Assembly (NCBI RefSeq): GCF_007830495.1
Contig: NZ_VLKW01000010.1
Location: 1-64,000 of the forward strand
DNA length: 64,000 bases
Origin: Pseudoduganella flava
GTDB taxonomy: Bacteria; Pseudomonadota; Gammaproteobacteria; Burkholderiales; Burkholderiaceae_D
Direction of reading: 5' to 3'
A program made the position numbers and the translations under genes. The notes below the pieces were generated by a model. The model had not been told where the DNA came from. It made no database searches and worked only from the letters and a program-made list of their open reading frames with translations. Positions 1 to 9,025 of this stretch are shown in pieces. How positions within the stretch are numbered: the stretch's first letter is position 1; every line of letters starts with the position of its first letter.

Positions 1-3000
1 TCGATGTATTGCAGGGCCGGCGCGGCCGGCGGCGCGGTACCCGCCAGCGCGGCGGCATAGCCCTGTTCCAGCTCGCGCCACAGCAGTTCGATCGACCAGC
101 CGTCGCCGGCGATATGGTGCAGGCACAGCAGCAGCGCGTGTTCGTCGGGGGCGAGCCGGATGACCGTCACGCGCAGCGGCGGCTCATGCCGCAGGTCGAA
201 GCCGCGCCGGCTGTCCGCCTCCGCCCGCGCAGCCAGCGCGCCGGCATCGGTATGCCCGCTCCAGTCTTCCCAGCCGACCGTGAACGCATCGGCCGGCAGC
301 ACCTCCTGCCGTGGTCCTTCCGCATACACGGTGCGCAGCACTTCGTGGCGCGCGACCATGCCCTCGATTGCCGTGCGCAACGCCGCGATATCGAGCGCAC
401 CGTGCAACCGCACCGCGTGCGGCATGTTGTACGTGGCAGTGATCCCCTCGAGCTGCGCCAGGAACCACAGGCGCTGCTGGGCATACGACAGCGGCATCGC
501 GCCGTCCCGCGCCACCGGCAGCAGGGCCGGCACGGCCTCGGCCACGCCGGCCGCCCGCTCGACCTGGCCCGCAATCGTCGGCGCCTCGAACACGTCGCGC
601 ACCGTCAAGCCCAGGCCGGCCGCGCGCAGCCTTGCCACCAGGCGGGCCGCCAGCAGCGAGTGACCGCCCAGTTCAAAGAAGCTGTCGTCCAGTCCGACCG
701 TGTCGCAGCCCAGCACCTCGCACCAGGCCTCGGCCAGAGCGCGTTCGCGGGGCGTGCGCGGGACCCGGCCGGCACCGCCACGCACGGGCACCAGCGCCGG
801 CAGCGCGGCGCGGTCCACCTTGCCGTTCGGCGTCAGCGGCAGCGCAGCGAGCACCTGCAGCGCGGCCGGCACCATGTAGGCCGGCAGCGCCTGTTCGAGC
901 CCGGCACGCAGGGTGACCGGGTCCAGGCCGTCGCCGGCCACGTACGCCACCAGCGCCTTGTGCGCACCGTCGCCGCGCACCAGCGCGACCGCTTCGCGCA
1001 CGCCGGGCAGCCGGGTCAACGCCGCTTCCACGTCGCCCAGCTCGATGCGCAGCCCGCGCAGCTTGACCTGGTGGTCGGTACGGCCCAGGTATTCGAGGGC
1101 GCCATCGGCGCGCCAGCGCGCCAGGTCGCCGGTGCGGTACAGGCGCGCCCCCGGCACGGCCGAGAACGGGTCGGGCACGAAGCGCTCCGCCGTCACGTCG
1201 GGCCGGCCCAGATAGCCGCGCGCCAGACCGGCGCCGCCGATATACAGCTCGCCGGTGACGCCGATGCCGACCGGCCGCATGCCGCTATCGAGCACGTACA
1301 GCTGCGTATTGGCGATCGGCCGGCCGATCGGCACGCGCGCCCGCGCGTCGGTGCAATGCCAGTGGCTGACGTCCACCGCCGCTTCCGTCGGTCCGTACAG
1401 ATTGTGCAGCGCCACGCCGGGGTAGCGCGCCAGGAAGCGGCGCGCCAGGTCGGCCGGCAGCTCCTCGCCGCTGCAGAACACCTGCCGCAGCGCCGGCAAG
1501 GCTGCGCCGTCGTGCTCGAGGAATGCCTGCAGCATCGACGGCACGAAATGCAAGGTCGTCACCGCCTCGTCGCGCAGCACCTGGTCCAGGTAGTCGGCCT
1601 CCAGGTGGCCACCCGGGCGCGCGAACACCACCGTCGCCCCGGTCATCAGCGGCCAGAAGAACTCCCACACGGAAACGTCGAAGCTGAACGGCGTCTTCTG
1701 CAGCACGGGTTCGCCCACGCGCAGCCGCCCCAGCTCCTGCATCCACAGCAGGCGGTTGCGGATCGCGCCGTGCGTGTTCATCACGCCTTTCGGCCGGCCC
1801 GTGGAGCCGGACGTGAAGATCACGTACGCCAGGTGCGCGTCGTCCAATAGTGGCGCGGTCCAGGCCACGGGGGCATCCAGGTCCAGCGTGTCGACGCAGA
1901 CCACGGGCGCGCCGGCGCAGGCCGCGGCGTCCGCCAGCACGCTCGTCGTCAGCACCAGTGACAGGCCCGCATCGGCGCCGATCCGCGCCAGGCGCTCGGG
2001 CGGGTAATCCGGGTCGACCGGCACGTATGCCGCGCCGGCCTTCAGGATCGCCAGCAGTCCGACCAGCAGCGGCAGCGAGCGGTGCAGGCAGATGCCGACC
2101 CGGTCGTCCGGACCGACGCCGCGCGCGGCCAGCAGGGCCGCCAGCGCGTCCGAGCGCTGCGCCAGTTCGCCATACGTCAGCACGGCGCCGTCGCAGCGGG
2201 TGGCGACGAGGTGCGGCTGGGCGGCGGCACGCTCGCCGATGATGCCGTGGATGGTCCGCGTGTCGCCGTAGTCGCAGGCGGTATCGTTCCAGCCGCGCAG
2301 CACGAGGTCCCGCTCCGCGTCCGGCAGCAGCGCGAGTTCGCCGGCGCTCGCATCGGGATCGTCCGCCAGCGCCGTCAGCAGCACCAGCAGGCGCGCCGCG
2401 CAGCGCCGCATCGCGGCGGCGTCGAACAGGTCGGCGTCGTACTCGATGCGGGCGCCGAAGCCGGTGCCGCCGTCCGCCACCAGCAAGGCCACGTCGAGCT
2501 GGGCGCCCGGGCTCGGCAGCGGCCGCAGCGCGCACGTTAGTGCGCCGGCCTGGACCTGCCGCGGCTCAGGCCTGCCGTGGAACGGCTGCAGGCCCGTGGC
2601 GGTCGCCGGGTAGTACGTGTACAGCGCCTGGAACACGGGCGGAACGCTGCGGTCCGGATGGCGCCCGGCCGCCGCGTGCAGCGCGTCCAGCACGCCGCCC
2701 TGGTGATCGAGTGCGGCGGCCAGCGCCGCGTGCACGCCCTGCGCCAGCGCGGCGAACGGCAGCTCCGGCTGCCATGCCGTATGGATCACGGCCGGCTCGA
2801 CGAAATAGCCGACCGTGTTGTCGAAGCCCGGCAAGTGGCGCCCCGCCATCGGCACGCCGGTGACGACTTCGTCCTGCGCCGACATCCGTCCCAGCAGCAG
2901 CTGCCAGGCGGCCAGCAGCAGGCTGCCGGCCGTGACACCATGGCGCCGCGCGGTGAGCCGTAGCCGCCCGCCCAAGCGCGCATCGATGGCAAAGTCCACC

Positions 3001-5777
3001 GAACCGCCACGGAACCGGCGCAGCGGTGGCCGATTGTGCTCGGTGGGCAGCTGCAGCACGGGCAACGCCGCGGCGAGCCGGCCTTGCCAGTATTCCCGCG
3101 CGGCGCGGCCGTGGGCGCTGTTCGCGTGGGCCGCCTGGGAGGCAACGAAGCGGCGGTAGCCGGGGTCGGGCCGCGCCGGCGGCGCCGGGTCGCCAGCCGC
3201 GGCAGCGCAATACAGGTCGCCGAATTCTGCGACGAGGCATTGCACGGACCGCAGGTCCACGGCGATGTGGTGGAAGACGAACAGCAGGTGCTCCAGCCCG
3301 GCGGACGCCCGGTAATGCACGACGCGGCACACTTCGCCGCGCTCCAGCGCCAGCGGCCGGGCGCACGCCTCGGCCAGCAGCGCCGTCAACGTGCCATCGC
3401 CGCCATCGGTCTCGACCTCGGTCAGCGGCAGCGCGGCGGCCGGCAGCACGTGCAGGCCCGCTTCGCCGTCGTCGTCGCGGTAAGCGGCGCGCAATACGGG
3501 GTGGCGCTCCAGCAGCGTCGCCAACGCGGTGCGCAGCGGTGCCGCCTCGAAGCGCCCCTGCAGGCACAGCGGCACGTGATATGCCGCATTGTCGGGCGCC
3601 TGTGCCCGCAACAGCCAGAGCTGCCGCTGGTGGTCGCTCATCGGCCATGCGTCCCCTTCCTCGTCGTCGGCGGCCAAGGCGGCATGGTCCGTGCCAGCGG
3701 CACCGTCCTGCGCAGCGAGATGCTCGCCCAGCGCCGCCAGGCTCGCATCGCCCAGCAGCAATGCCAGCGGCAGCGCGGCACCGCCGCTGGCTTGCACCGC
3801 ATGCTGCATGCCGGCGATCGCCAGCGAATCGAGGCCCAGCGCGACCGGGCTGGCGGCGGAATCCACTTCGTCCGGGTGCACCCGCAGTTGGCGCGCGGCC
3901 AACGTGCGCAGCAGCCGGGTCCAGCCCGCCGCATCGGCGGGCGTACCGGCATCCACGTCGGCTCCGGCCGCGGCATCGAGCTGCCAGCGCCGCTCGGCAA
4001 CGGTGTTTCCGGCCAGGCTGCCGTCGAGGAAGCGGCTGCGCATCAGCTGCCGCTGGATCTTGCCGCTGGACGTCTTCGCCAGCGTGGCCGGGCGGATCAG
4101 CACGATCGCATGGGGCGCCACGCCCAGCGTGCGCAGTACCGCCGCGCGCGCCGCCGCGAACACCGCGTCATGGTCCAGCGTGCGCAGGTGCGTGCGCTCG
4201 ACTTCCTGCACCAGCACCAGCTGCTCGGCGCCGTCGGTTTCGATCGCGAAGGCGGCACCGGCGCCCGCCTTCAATGCCGGCACGGCATCCTGCACGGCGC
4301 GCTCGATGTCGTGCGGGTAGTAGTTCACGCCGCGCAGGATGATCAGCTCCTTCACGCGGCCCGTCACATACAGCTCGCCCTCGTGCAGGAAGCCCAGGTC
4401 GCCGGTGCGCAGGTAGCATCCCGTTTCACCCTGCGGCGTGGCGCCGAACGTGCGCGCCGTTTCCGCATCGCGGCCCCAGTAGCCGTGCGCGACGCTGTCG
4501 TTGCCGATCCAGATCTCGCCGATCACGCCGTCCGCGCACACCGCGCCGGTGGCGCCGTCGACGATGCGCAGCGCGGTACCGTGCCACGCGCGGCCGCAGC
4601 CGACCAGGCGCCGCACCGGTGCGCCAGGCGCCGCCGGCCGCACCAGCGCGGCCCGGTCCAGCTGTTCGGCATCCGCGTCGTACCAGCGCACGCCGGTGCC
4701 GCGGCCGCCACCCGAAACGAACAGCGTCGCTTCGGCCAGGCCGTAGGCCGGATACAGGCTGCGCGCATCGAAACCGCACGGCGCGTATTTGTCGGCAAAG
4801 CGCCGCAGCGTGTCGTAGCGCACCGGCTCGGCGCCGTTCAGCGCCATGCCCCAGCTGGAGAGGTCGAGCGTGCGCAGGTCTTCCTCGCTGCCCCGCTGGG
4901 CGCACAGCTCGTAGGCGAAGTTCGGTGCGAACGCCGACGTGCCGCGGTAGGTGGAGATCGCGCGCAGCCAGCGCATCGGGTTCTGGATGAACGCGGCCGG
5001 CGCCATCACGTAGCAGCTGCCGCCCACGTGGATCGTCTGCAGCACGTTGCCGATCAGGCCCATGTCGTGGAACATCGGCAGCCACGAGACCAGCACGCTG
5101 TCGGCATCGTGGCCGAAGCCGTCGCGCATCATCTCCATATTGTCGAGCAGGCAGCGATGCGTGACCATCACGCCCTTCGGCAGCGACGTCGACCCCGACG
5201 TGTATTGCAGGAAGGCGAGCGTGTCGGCGTCGATGGCGGGCGCCTGCCACGCGGGCGCATCGGCCGGCAGGTCGTCGATGCGGGTGCAGGCGCAGCGCTC
5301 GAGCGTTGCCAGGCCCGCGCTGTGGCGCGCCAGCTCGGGCGCATAGTCGCTGATGCACAGCACGTGGCGCGCATCGCAGTCGGCCGCCAGGCCTTCCAGC
5401 CGGTGCCAGTATTCGGTGCGCGCGTGCGGCGGATACACGGGTACCGCGATCACGCCGGCATACAGGCAGCCGAGGAAGCCCAGCACGAAGTCCAGGCCGT
5501 CGGGGAACATCAGCAGCGCCCGCTCGCCCGGTGCCGCCACCGTGCGCAGCGCGGCGGCGATTGCCCGGGCACGGGCATCCAGCTCGCCATACGTGAGGCT
5601 CGCCACGGCCTCTTCGCCATCCTTCAGGAACGTGAACGCCACCTTGTGCGCATGCTCGGCCGCGCGGCGCTGCACGACGTGCACGAAATGCGCGGGGCGG
5701 TCCGCGGGACGGGTGGCCGCGGGGAGCGTCCCCGCCTGGACTTCTGTTGCGTGCTCGTTGGTCAGCGATTCCAGCAT
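1..5777 (-). CDS. FAAL-started NRPS: FAAL-ACP-C-A(Ser)-PCP-C, partial
   Basis: One open frame runs from an ATG at 5777 past base 1; about 1925 residues are visible. It should activate a fatty acid as acyl-AMP, load it on an ACP and condense it with an amino acid to start a lipopeptide. Seen in order: FAAL with YTSGSTSLPKG near residue 190 and a TSSGKIQR end motif near 566; ACP with LGLDSLAI near 650; condensation domain from about 713 with HHIAVD near 834; adenylation domain about 1199-1640 with FTSGSTGRPKG, YRTGDLAR and NGKVDR; PCP with GGHSLLA near 1704; second condensation domain with HHIAGDGWS near 1885. A-domain pocket residues read D-V-W-H-F-S-L-V-D, the serine code of EntF. An ATG at 5783 touches GGAGA directly, while 5777 sits 6 nt after it, so 5777 is preferred. 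The rest of the assembly line lies left of the window. Confidence 0.93.
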   Translation of the reverse strand, partial: MLESLTNEHATEVQAGTLPAATRPADRPAHFVHVVQRRAAEHAHKVAFTFLKDGEEAVASLTYGELDARARAIAAALRTVAAPGERALLMFPDGLDFVLGFLGCLYAGVIAVPVYPPHARTEYWHRLEGLAADCDARHVLCISDYAPELARHSAGLATLERCACTRIDDLPADAPAWQAPAIDADTLAFLQYTSGSTSLPKGVMVTHRCLLDNMEMMRDGFGHDADSVLVSWLPMFHDMGLIGNVLQTIHVGGSCYVMAPAAFIQNPMRWLRAISTYRGTSAFAPNFAYELCAQRGSEEDLRTLDLSSWGMALNGAEPVRYDTLRRFADKYAPCGFDARSLYPAYGLAEATLFVSGGGRGTGVRWYDADAEQLDRAALVRPAAPGAPVRRLVGCGRAWHGTALRIVDGATGAVCADGVIGEIWIGNDSVAHGYWGRDAETARTFGATPQGETGCYLRTGDLGFLHEGELYVTGRVKELIILRGVNYYPHDIERAVQDAVPALKAGAGAAFAIETDGAEQLVLVQEVERTHLRTLDHDAVFAAARAAVLRTLGVAPHAIVLIRPATLAKTSSGKIQRQLMRSRFLDGSLAGNTVAERRWQLDAAAGADVDAGTPADAAGWTRLLRTLAARQLRVHPDEVDSAASPVALGLDSLAIAGMQHAVQASGGAALPLALLLGDASLAALGEHLAAQDGAAGTDHAALAADDEEGDAWPMSDHQRQLWLLRAQAPDNAAYHVPLCLQGRFEAAPLRTALATLLERHPVLRAAYRDDDGEAGLHVLPAAALPLTEVETDGGDGTLTALLAEACARPLALERGEVCRVVHYRASAGLEHLLFVFHHIAVDLRSVQCLVAEFGDLYCAAAAGDPAPPARPDPGYRRFVASQAAHANSAHGRAAREYWQGRLAAALPVLQLPTEHNRPPLRRFRGGSVDFAIDARLGGRLRLTARRHGVTAGSLLLAAWQLLLGRMSAQDEVVTGVPMAGRHLPGFDNTVGYFVEPAVIHTAWQPELPFAALAQGVHAALAAALDHQGGVLDALHAAAGRHPDRSVPPVFQALYTYYPATATGLQPFHGRPEPRQVQAGALTCALRPLPSPGAQLDVALLVADGGTGFGARIEYDADLFDAAAMRRCAARLLVLLTALADDPDASAGELALLPDAERDLVLRGWNDTACDYGDTRTIHGIIGERAAAQPHLVATRCDGAVLTYGELAQRSDALAALLAARGVGPDDRVGICLHRSLPLLVGLLAILKAGAAYVPVDPDYPPERLARIGADAGLSLVLTTSVLADAAACAGAPVVCVDTLDLDAPVAWTAPLLDDAHLAYVIFTSGSTGRPKGVMNTHGAIRNRLLWMQELGRLRVGEPVLQKTPFSFDVSVWEFFWPLMTGATVVFARPGGHLEADYLDQVLRDEAVTTLHFVPSMLQAFLEHDGAALPALRQVFCSGEELPADLARRFLARYPGVALHNLYGPTEAAVDVSHWHCTDARARVPIGRPIANTQLYVLDSGMRPVGIGVTGELYIGGAGLARGYLGRPDVTAERFVPDPFSAVPGARLYRTGDLARWRADGALEYLGRTDHQVKLRGLRIELGDVEAALTRLPGVREAVALVRGDGAHKALVAYVAGDGLDPVTLRAGLEQALPAYMVPAALQVLAALPLTPNGKVDRAALPALVPVRGGAGRVPRTPRERALAEAWCEVLGCDTVGLDDSFFELGGHSLLAARLVARLRAAGLGLTVRDVFEAPTIAGQVERAAGVAEAVPALLPVARDGAMPLSYAQQRLWFLAQLEGITATYNMPHAVRLHGALDIAALRTAIEGMVARHEVLRTVYAEGPRQEVLPADAFTVGWEDWSGHTDAGALAARAEADSRRGFDLRHEPPLRVTVIRLAPDEHALLLCLHHIAGDGWSIELLWRELEQGYAAALAGTAPPAAPALQYI

Positions 5778-5942
5778 GATCATTCTCCAGCAACCGTGGA
5801 CTTCGTCCGTTCATGTTCCGCCCGCGCCGCGGGCGGCCTTGCAGATACGCCCTCCCCTGCGCCGGCAGCCGGCATGAGCATGCCCTGCCCATGACGGGCG
5901 AAAGTCCGCTGGGTCGTCGGTACAAGGGGATTGTTGTTCACC

Positions 5943-5961
5943 GCGGCGCCGCGGGCGCCGC
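5943..5961 (-). terminator. GC hairpin between thioesterase and NRPS genes
   Basis: A perfect 8-bp stem with a 3-nt loop lies just after the thioesterase stop on the minus strand. A second near-perfect GC palindrome (9-bp arms, 1-nt centre) is at 5818-5836, before the NRPS start. Neither is followed by a T run, so these may slow polymerase or cap an mRNA end rather than terminate. The 194-bp gap holds no gene I can support. Confidence 0.25.
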
Positions 5962-5971
5962 TTGCCGCCGC

Positions 5972-6745
5972 TTACATCACGAGATCCTCGCTGCGCCGGA
6001 TATGGCCGGCGGCCGCCAGCTCGTCTTCGATCGTGCGCAGCACGGCGGCGCGCGCGTCGTTGATGAAGAAGTGGCCGCCGTCGAACAGGTGCACGCGCGC
6101 GCCGGCGGTGCCGTGTTCGGCCCATGCCGCCACGGTCTCCGGCGGCGTCGTCACGTCGTCGCGGCCGCCGAAGATCGACAATGGCACCGGCAACGGCGGC
6201 TCCGGCCGGTAGCGGTAGGTGTCGTGCGCCGCGAAGTCGGCACGGATCGTCGGCAGCAGCAGCGCCATCAGCTCGTCGTTCTGCAGCAGGCCGTCGTCGG
6301 TGCCGCGCATGCGCCGGATTTCGTCCAGCAGGTCGGCGTCCGGCAGGTCATGGTAGGGCCGGCGGTCGAGCGGCAGCGACGCGGCGCGCCGCCCGGACAG
6401 GATCAGGTGCCGCGGCAACGGCAGGCCCTGCCGGCGCAGCCAGCGCGCCAGCTCGAAGGCGACCAGCGCACCCATGCTGTGGCCGAACAGCGCGAACGGC
6501 CGGTCCAGCCCCGCCGCCAGGGCCGTGCCCAGCTGCTCGACGATCGTTGCGATGTCGCGCAGCGGCGCTTCGCGGAAGCGGCTCTCGCGGCCGGGCGGCT
6601 GCACGGCCACCACCTCCAGCCGGGCGGACAGCGCCGCGCCCCACGGCCGGAATGCGGAAGCGCCACCGCCGGCAAAGGGAATGCAGATTAATCGCAATTC
6701 CGGCTCGATTCCCGGATTGAATGAAACAAACCACGGCTGCGCCAT
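5972..6745 (-). CDS. Type II thioesterase (alpha/beta hydrolase)
   Basis: External editing thioesterase of 257 residues, expected to remove wrong or stalled acyl groups from carrier proteins of the adjacent NRPS. The fold is readable: an N-terminal strand with IPFAGGGA, nucleophile elbow GHSMG, a late Asp in GGRDD and the catalytic His in GGHFF. The open frame extends 30 codons upstream, but the ATG at 6745 has a GGTGAG purine stretch at the right distance and fits the family start, so it is chosen. It lies 38 bp after the MbtH gene and about 190 bp before the NRPS, all on one strand, so the three are probably one operon. Confidence 0.92.
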   Translation of the reverse strand: MAQPWFVSFNPGIEPELRLICIPFAGGGASAFRPWGAALSARLEVVAVQPPGRESRFREAPLRDIATIVEQLGTALAAGLDRPFALFGHSMGALVAFELARWLRRQGLPLPRHLILSGRRAASLPLDRRPYHDLPDADLLDEIRRMRGTDDGLLQNDELMALLLPTIRADFAAHDTYRYRPEPPLPVPLSIFGGRDDVTTPPETVAAWAEHGTAGARVHLFDGGHFFINDARAAVLRTIEDELAAAGHIRRSEDLVM

Positions 6746-6783
6746 AGCGAACTCACCAAATAAAATTAATACGCGGGCCGAAT

Positions 6784-6990
6784 TTAATTCGTGCTCATCT
6801 TGGCGCGCAAACTGATTGGACGCATATCGATCCAACGTTCGCTTATATAACGCAAGCAGGTTTCCTTATCACCCGCCGGTCCCGCGTCATGCCAGCCCAG
6901 CGCATTCTCGCGGCCGGCAGGCCACAATGAGTATTGCCCTTCGTCATTTACGACGACCTTATAGGATTCCTGAAAGCTGACGTGAGACAT
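6784..6990 (-). CDS. MbtH-like NRPS chaperone
   Basis: A 68-residue protein of the MbtH family, small partners that bind adenylation domains and are often required for their folding or activity. The family signature is clear: YSLWPAGRENALGW, then ETCLRYI, then W-x-DMRP near the C-terminus. A GGGGG stretch lies about 6 nt before the ATG. It is the first gene of the minus-strand operon leading to the thioesterase and NRPS, so the operon promoter should lie in the 123 bp between it and the stop of the next upstream gene at 7114; no clear promoter boxes stand out there. Confidence 0.95.
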   Translation of the reverse strand: MSHVSFQESYKVVVNDEGQYSLWPAGRENALGWHDAGPAGDKETCLRYISERWIDMRPISLRAKMSTN

Positions 6991-7113
6991 GACATCCCCC
7001 TGTTGATATAGCGAAGGTAATCAATGAGCGGGCAGGCGCACGGCCACCCGGCCGCGTTCACGCGGAACCCGGCTGCTTGTGTTCCCCGCCAATGTGGCGC
7101 CGGCTAACGGCGA

Positions 7114-7521
7114 TCAGCGGGTGGAACGAGGCCTCGGCGGAGGCAAGAGAGGGCCGAGCGATCGCTGGGCCGGCAACGCAAGAGCGGTCTCGGGCACGGA
7201 GCCCGTCGAAACGGACGCGAGCTTGGAATCACTCGTATCCGCAGTGAAATCCGGGACGTCGCCATCGCTATCCGGCTCGCCCTCGGTGGTGTCATCGGGC
7301 CTGCCGCTGCCCGGCGCCCCCGTATGCCGGCCGGCACTGGCACCGGCGGCCACGGCGGCTTCCGCCATCTTCAGTGTGACCGGCTGCGCCACGGCACCGG
7401 CCGCCGCGGCCGGCAGCCGTGCATGGGTCGGTCCCGCCGCCGACGCGCTTGCTATTGCAAGCACCGCCAGCGTTGCAGCGAAGACGAAGCATTGAAGAAA
7501 AATGGCAGCCCTTTTAAACAT
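7114..7521 (-). CDS. Small putative exported protein, unknown function
   Basis: A 135-residue reading frame starting with a good signal peptide: MFKRAAIF, a hydrophobic run to about residue 24, then ASASAA as a cleavage site. The mature part is Ala, Pro, Asp and Ser rich with no recognised domain. A frame of similar length exists on the other strand (7079-7495) but has no export signal or sensible start, so the minus frame is preferred. It sits between the MbtH operon and the RND operon and reads toward the former. Function unknown; that it is a gene at all rests on the signal peptide and the AT-rich region just upstream. Confidence 0.5.
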   Translation of the reverse strand: MFKRAAIFLQCFVFAATLAVLAIASASAAGPTHARLPAAAAGAVAQPVTLKMAEAAVAAGASAGRHTGAPGSGRPDDTTEGEPDSDGDVPDFTADTSDSKLASVSTGSVPETALALPAQRSLGPLLPPPRPRSTR

Positions 7522-7679
7522 GCGATGGAGTCTAGCACCGATTTTTTGCGCTGCGCGGATGTAATCGAAAAAAATTTACTTTTTACAAATTTACGACACT
7601 CGTGCAAGCTTGTTGGAATGGATGAGCTTGATTTATAAGGGTGCCGATCACTTTTAATTCAATAGCCGTCGCAAAATCG

Positions 7680-7709
7680 TTTACAGGCGCAAACGGCGTC
7701 ATATATGAT
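7680..7709 (+). promoter_or_regulatory. Sigma-70-like promoter for the RND pump operon
   Basis: TTTACA at 7680-7685 and TATGAT at 7704-7709 are separated by 18 bp; each matches the housekeeping consensus at five of six positions. It lies in an unusually AT-rich 262-bp divergent gap (7522-7783) and would give a leader of about 70 nt before the adaptor ATG at 7784. The rest of the gap carries no gene; the opposite-facing small exported gene probably also starts here. Confidence 0.5.
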
Positions 7710-7783
7710 TGGGCGGCATTTCGTACAGGCGTCTTTCTGCACGGTCTGGCACCCCGTGCATTCATCAGCCGGATTCCTTCCCC

Positions 7784-8947
7784 ATGAGTACACGCAGTTC
7801 CCAATCGACGCGATTCATATTCAGGCGCGGCGCCGCGCTGGCGGGCGGCATTGTCGCAATCGGCCTAGCCGCAACGTTCGCATGGCGCGACGAAGCGCCG
7901 GCGGCACCGGCGAGCGCCCCCACGCTGCAATTCACGGCCCAGGAAGTGGTCACGGCCAGCGTCGGCCCGGTCGGCCGCGTGCTGGAGTTCTCCGGTCCGC
8001 TCGTGGCGCCGGCAACGGCCGTCGTCAAGACCGACGTCGCCGCCACGCTACTGGCGTTGCAGGTCAACGAGGGCGCCCGCGTGCGCGCCGGCCAGGTAGT
8101 GGGCCGGCTCGACCTGGCCGACCTGCACACCGAGATCGACCACCGCCGCGCCGCCGTCGCGCTGGCCCGCGCCACCCTCGACGAAGTCACCAGCCACCAC
8201 AAGGCCAATGAAACGCTGGCCGAGCGCCAGTTCATCTCGTCGACGGCGCTGCGCGCCTCCCGCGGCAAGCTCGAAGTGGCCCAGGCCCAGCTCGATGCCG
8301 CCCGCGCGCAGCTGGCGACCGCGCAGGTCAACGAACGGCAGGCCGCGCTGGTGGCGCCGATCGACGGCATCATCGCCAGGCGCCACGCGGTCCCGGGCGA
8401 GAACCTGTCGGCCCACCAGACCATCTTCACGATCGTCGACCTGGCGACGCTGGAGCTGGCCGGCACCGTGCCCGCCCACGAGGCCGCGCAACTGCGCGCG
8501 GGCCAGCGCGTATCGCTGACCGTCGATGGCGCCGGCGAGGCGCTGGCCGGCCACATCCAGCGCATCGCGCCGCACGCCGAGCCGGGCACGCGCGGCATCG
8601 GCGTGACGGTGGTACTGCCCAATGCCGACGAACGCTACCGCGCCGGCCAGTATGCGCAGGCGCGCCTGGAGATCGCCGACCCGCAGCCGCGCATGACGTT
8701 GCCCGCCACGGCCGTGCTGCGTTCGGCCGGCCAGGAATACGTGTGGGTGATCGAGCACGGCAAGCTGGTACGCCGCGCCATCATCACCGGCTCCGGCCTG
8801 GCCGGCACGGGCCGCGTGATCGTGCTGAACGGCCTGGCGCCGCAGGCCCAGGTGCTCGCCGTGCGCTTCGACAATCTGCGCGAAGGCACGGCGGCGCGGC
8901 TCGCCGGCACGGCCGCCGCCCAGGCGTCCACCACCGCCGCGCGCTGA
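7784..8947 (+). CDS. RND efflux periplasmic adaptor (HlyD/MFP family)
   Basis: A 387-residue membrane fusion protein that links an inner-membrane RND pump to an outer-membrane channel. It has an N-terminal anchor (residues about 15-35), a lipoyl/barrel-sandwich half motif with VNEGARVRAGQVVGRL, a helical hairpin rich in Ala and Gln (about 120-190), the returning half with APIDGIIARR, and beta-barrel and membrane-proximal domains. No lipobox Cys is seen. The frame is open 25 codons upstream, but the ATG at 7784 gives a sensible basic N-terminus before the anchor. The RND gene follows 78 bp downstream. No outer-membrane factor gene is in the window, so a TolC-like protein elsewhere is assumed. 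Confidence 0.92.
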   Translation: MSTRSSQSTRFIFRRGAALAGGIVAIGLAATFAWRDEAPAAPASAPTLQFTAQEVVTASVGPVGRVLEFSGPLVAPATAVVKTDVAATLLALQVNEGARVRAGQVVGRLDLADLHTEIDHRRAAVALARATLDEVTSHHKANETLAERQFISSTALRASRGKLEVAQAQLDAARAQLATAQVNERQAALVAPIDGIIARRHAVPGENLSAHQTIFTIVDLATLELAGTVPAHEAAQLRAGQRVSLTVDGAGEALAGHIQRIAPHAEPGTRGIGVTVVLPNADERYRAGQYAQARLEIADPQPRMTLPATAVLRSAGQEYVWVIEHGKLVRRAIITGSGLAGTGRVIVLNGLAPQAQVLAVRFDNLREGTAARLAGTAAAQASTTAAR

Positions 8948-9025
8948 CCCGGCACGGCGCGGCGGCGCCGCATACGCCCACTGCACAGCGCCCGCGCGCT
9001 TGCCCAACCAGACAGGAAGCCAGCC

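Noticed and set aside
3036-5894. A 952-codon open frame on the plus strand over the FAAL-NRPS gene
   Set aside because: It is antisense to clear FAAL and NRPS motifs and reads as His/Arg/Gln-rich low-complexity sequence, a GC-rich shadow frame.
4426-5925. A minus-strand 499-codon frame that starts before the FAAL start
   Set aside because: It is out of frame with the FAAL motifs; the frame starting at 5777 carries all conserved residues.
7079-7495. A 138-codon plus-strand frame over the small exported gene
   Set aside because: No ribosome site or signal peptide; the minus frame has a convincing signal peptide and start.
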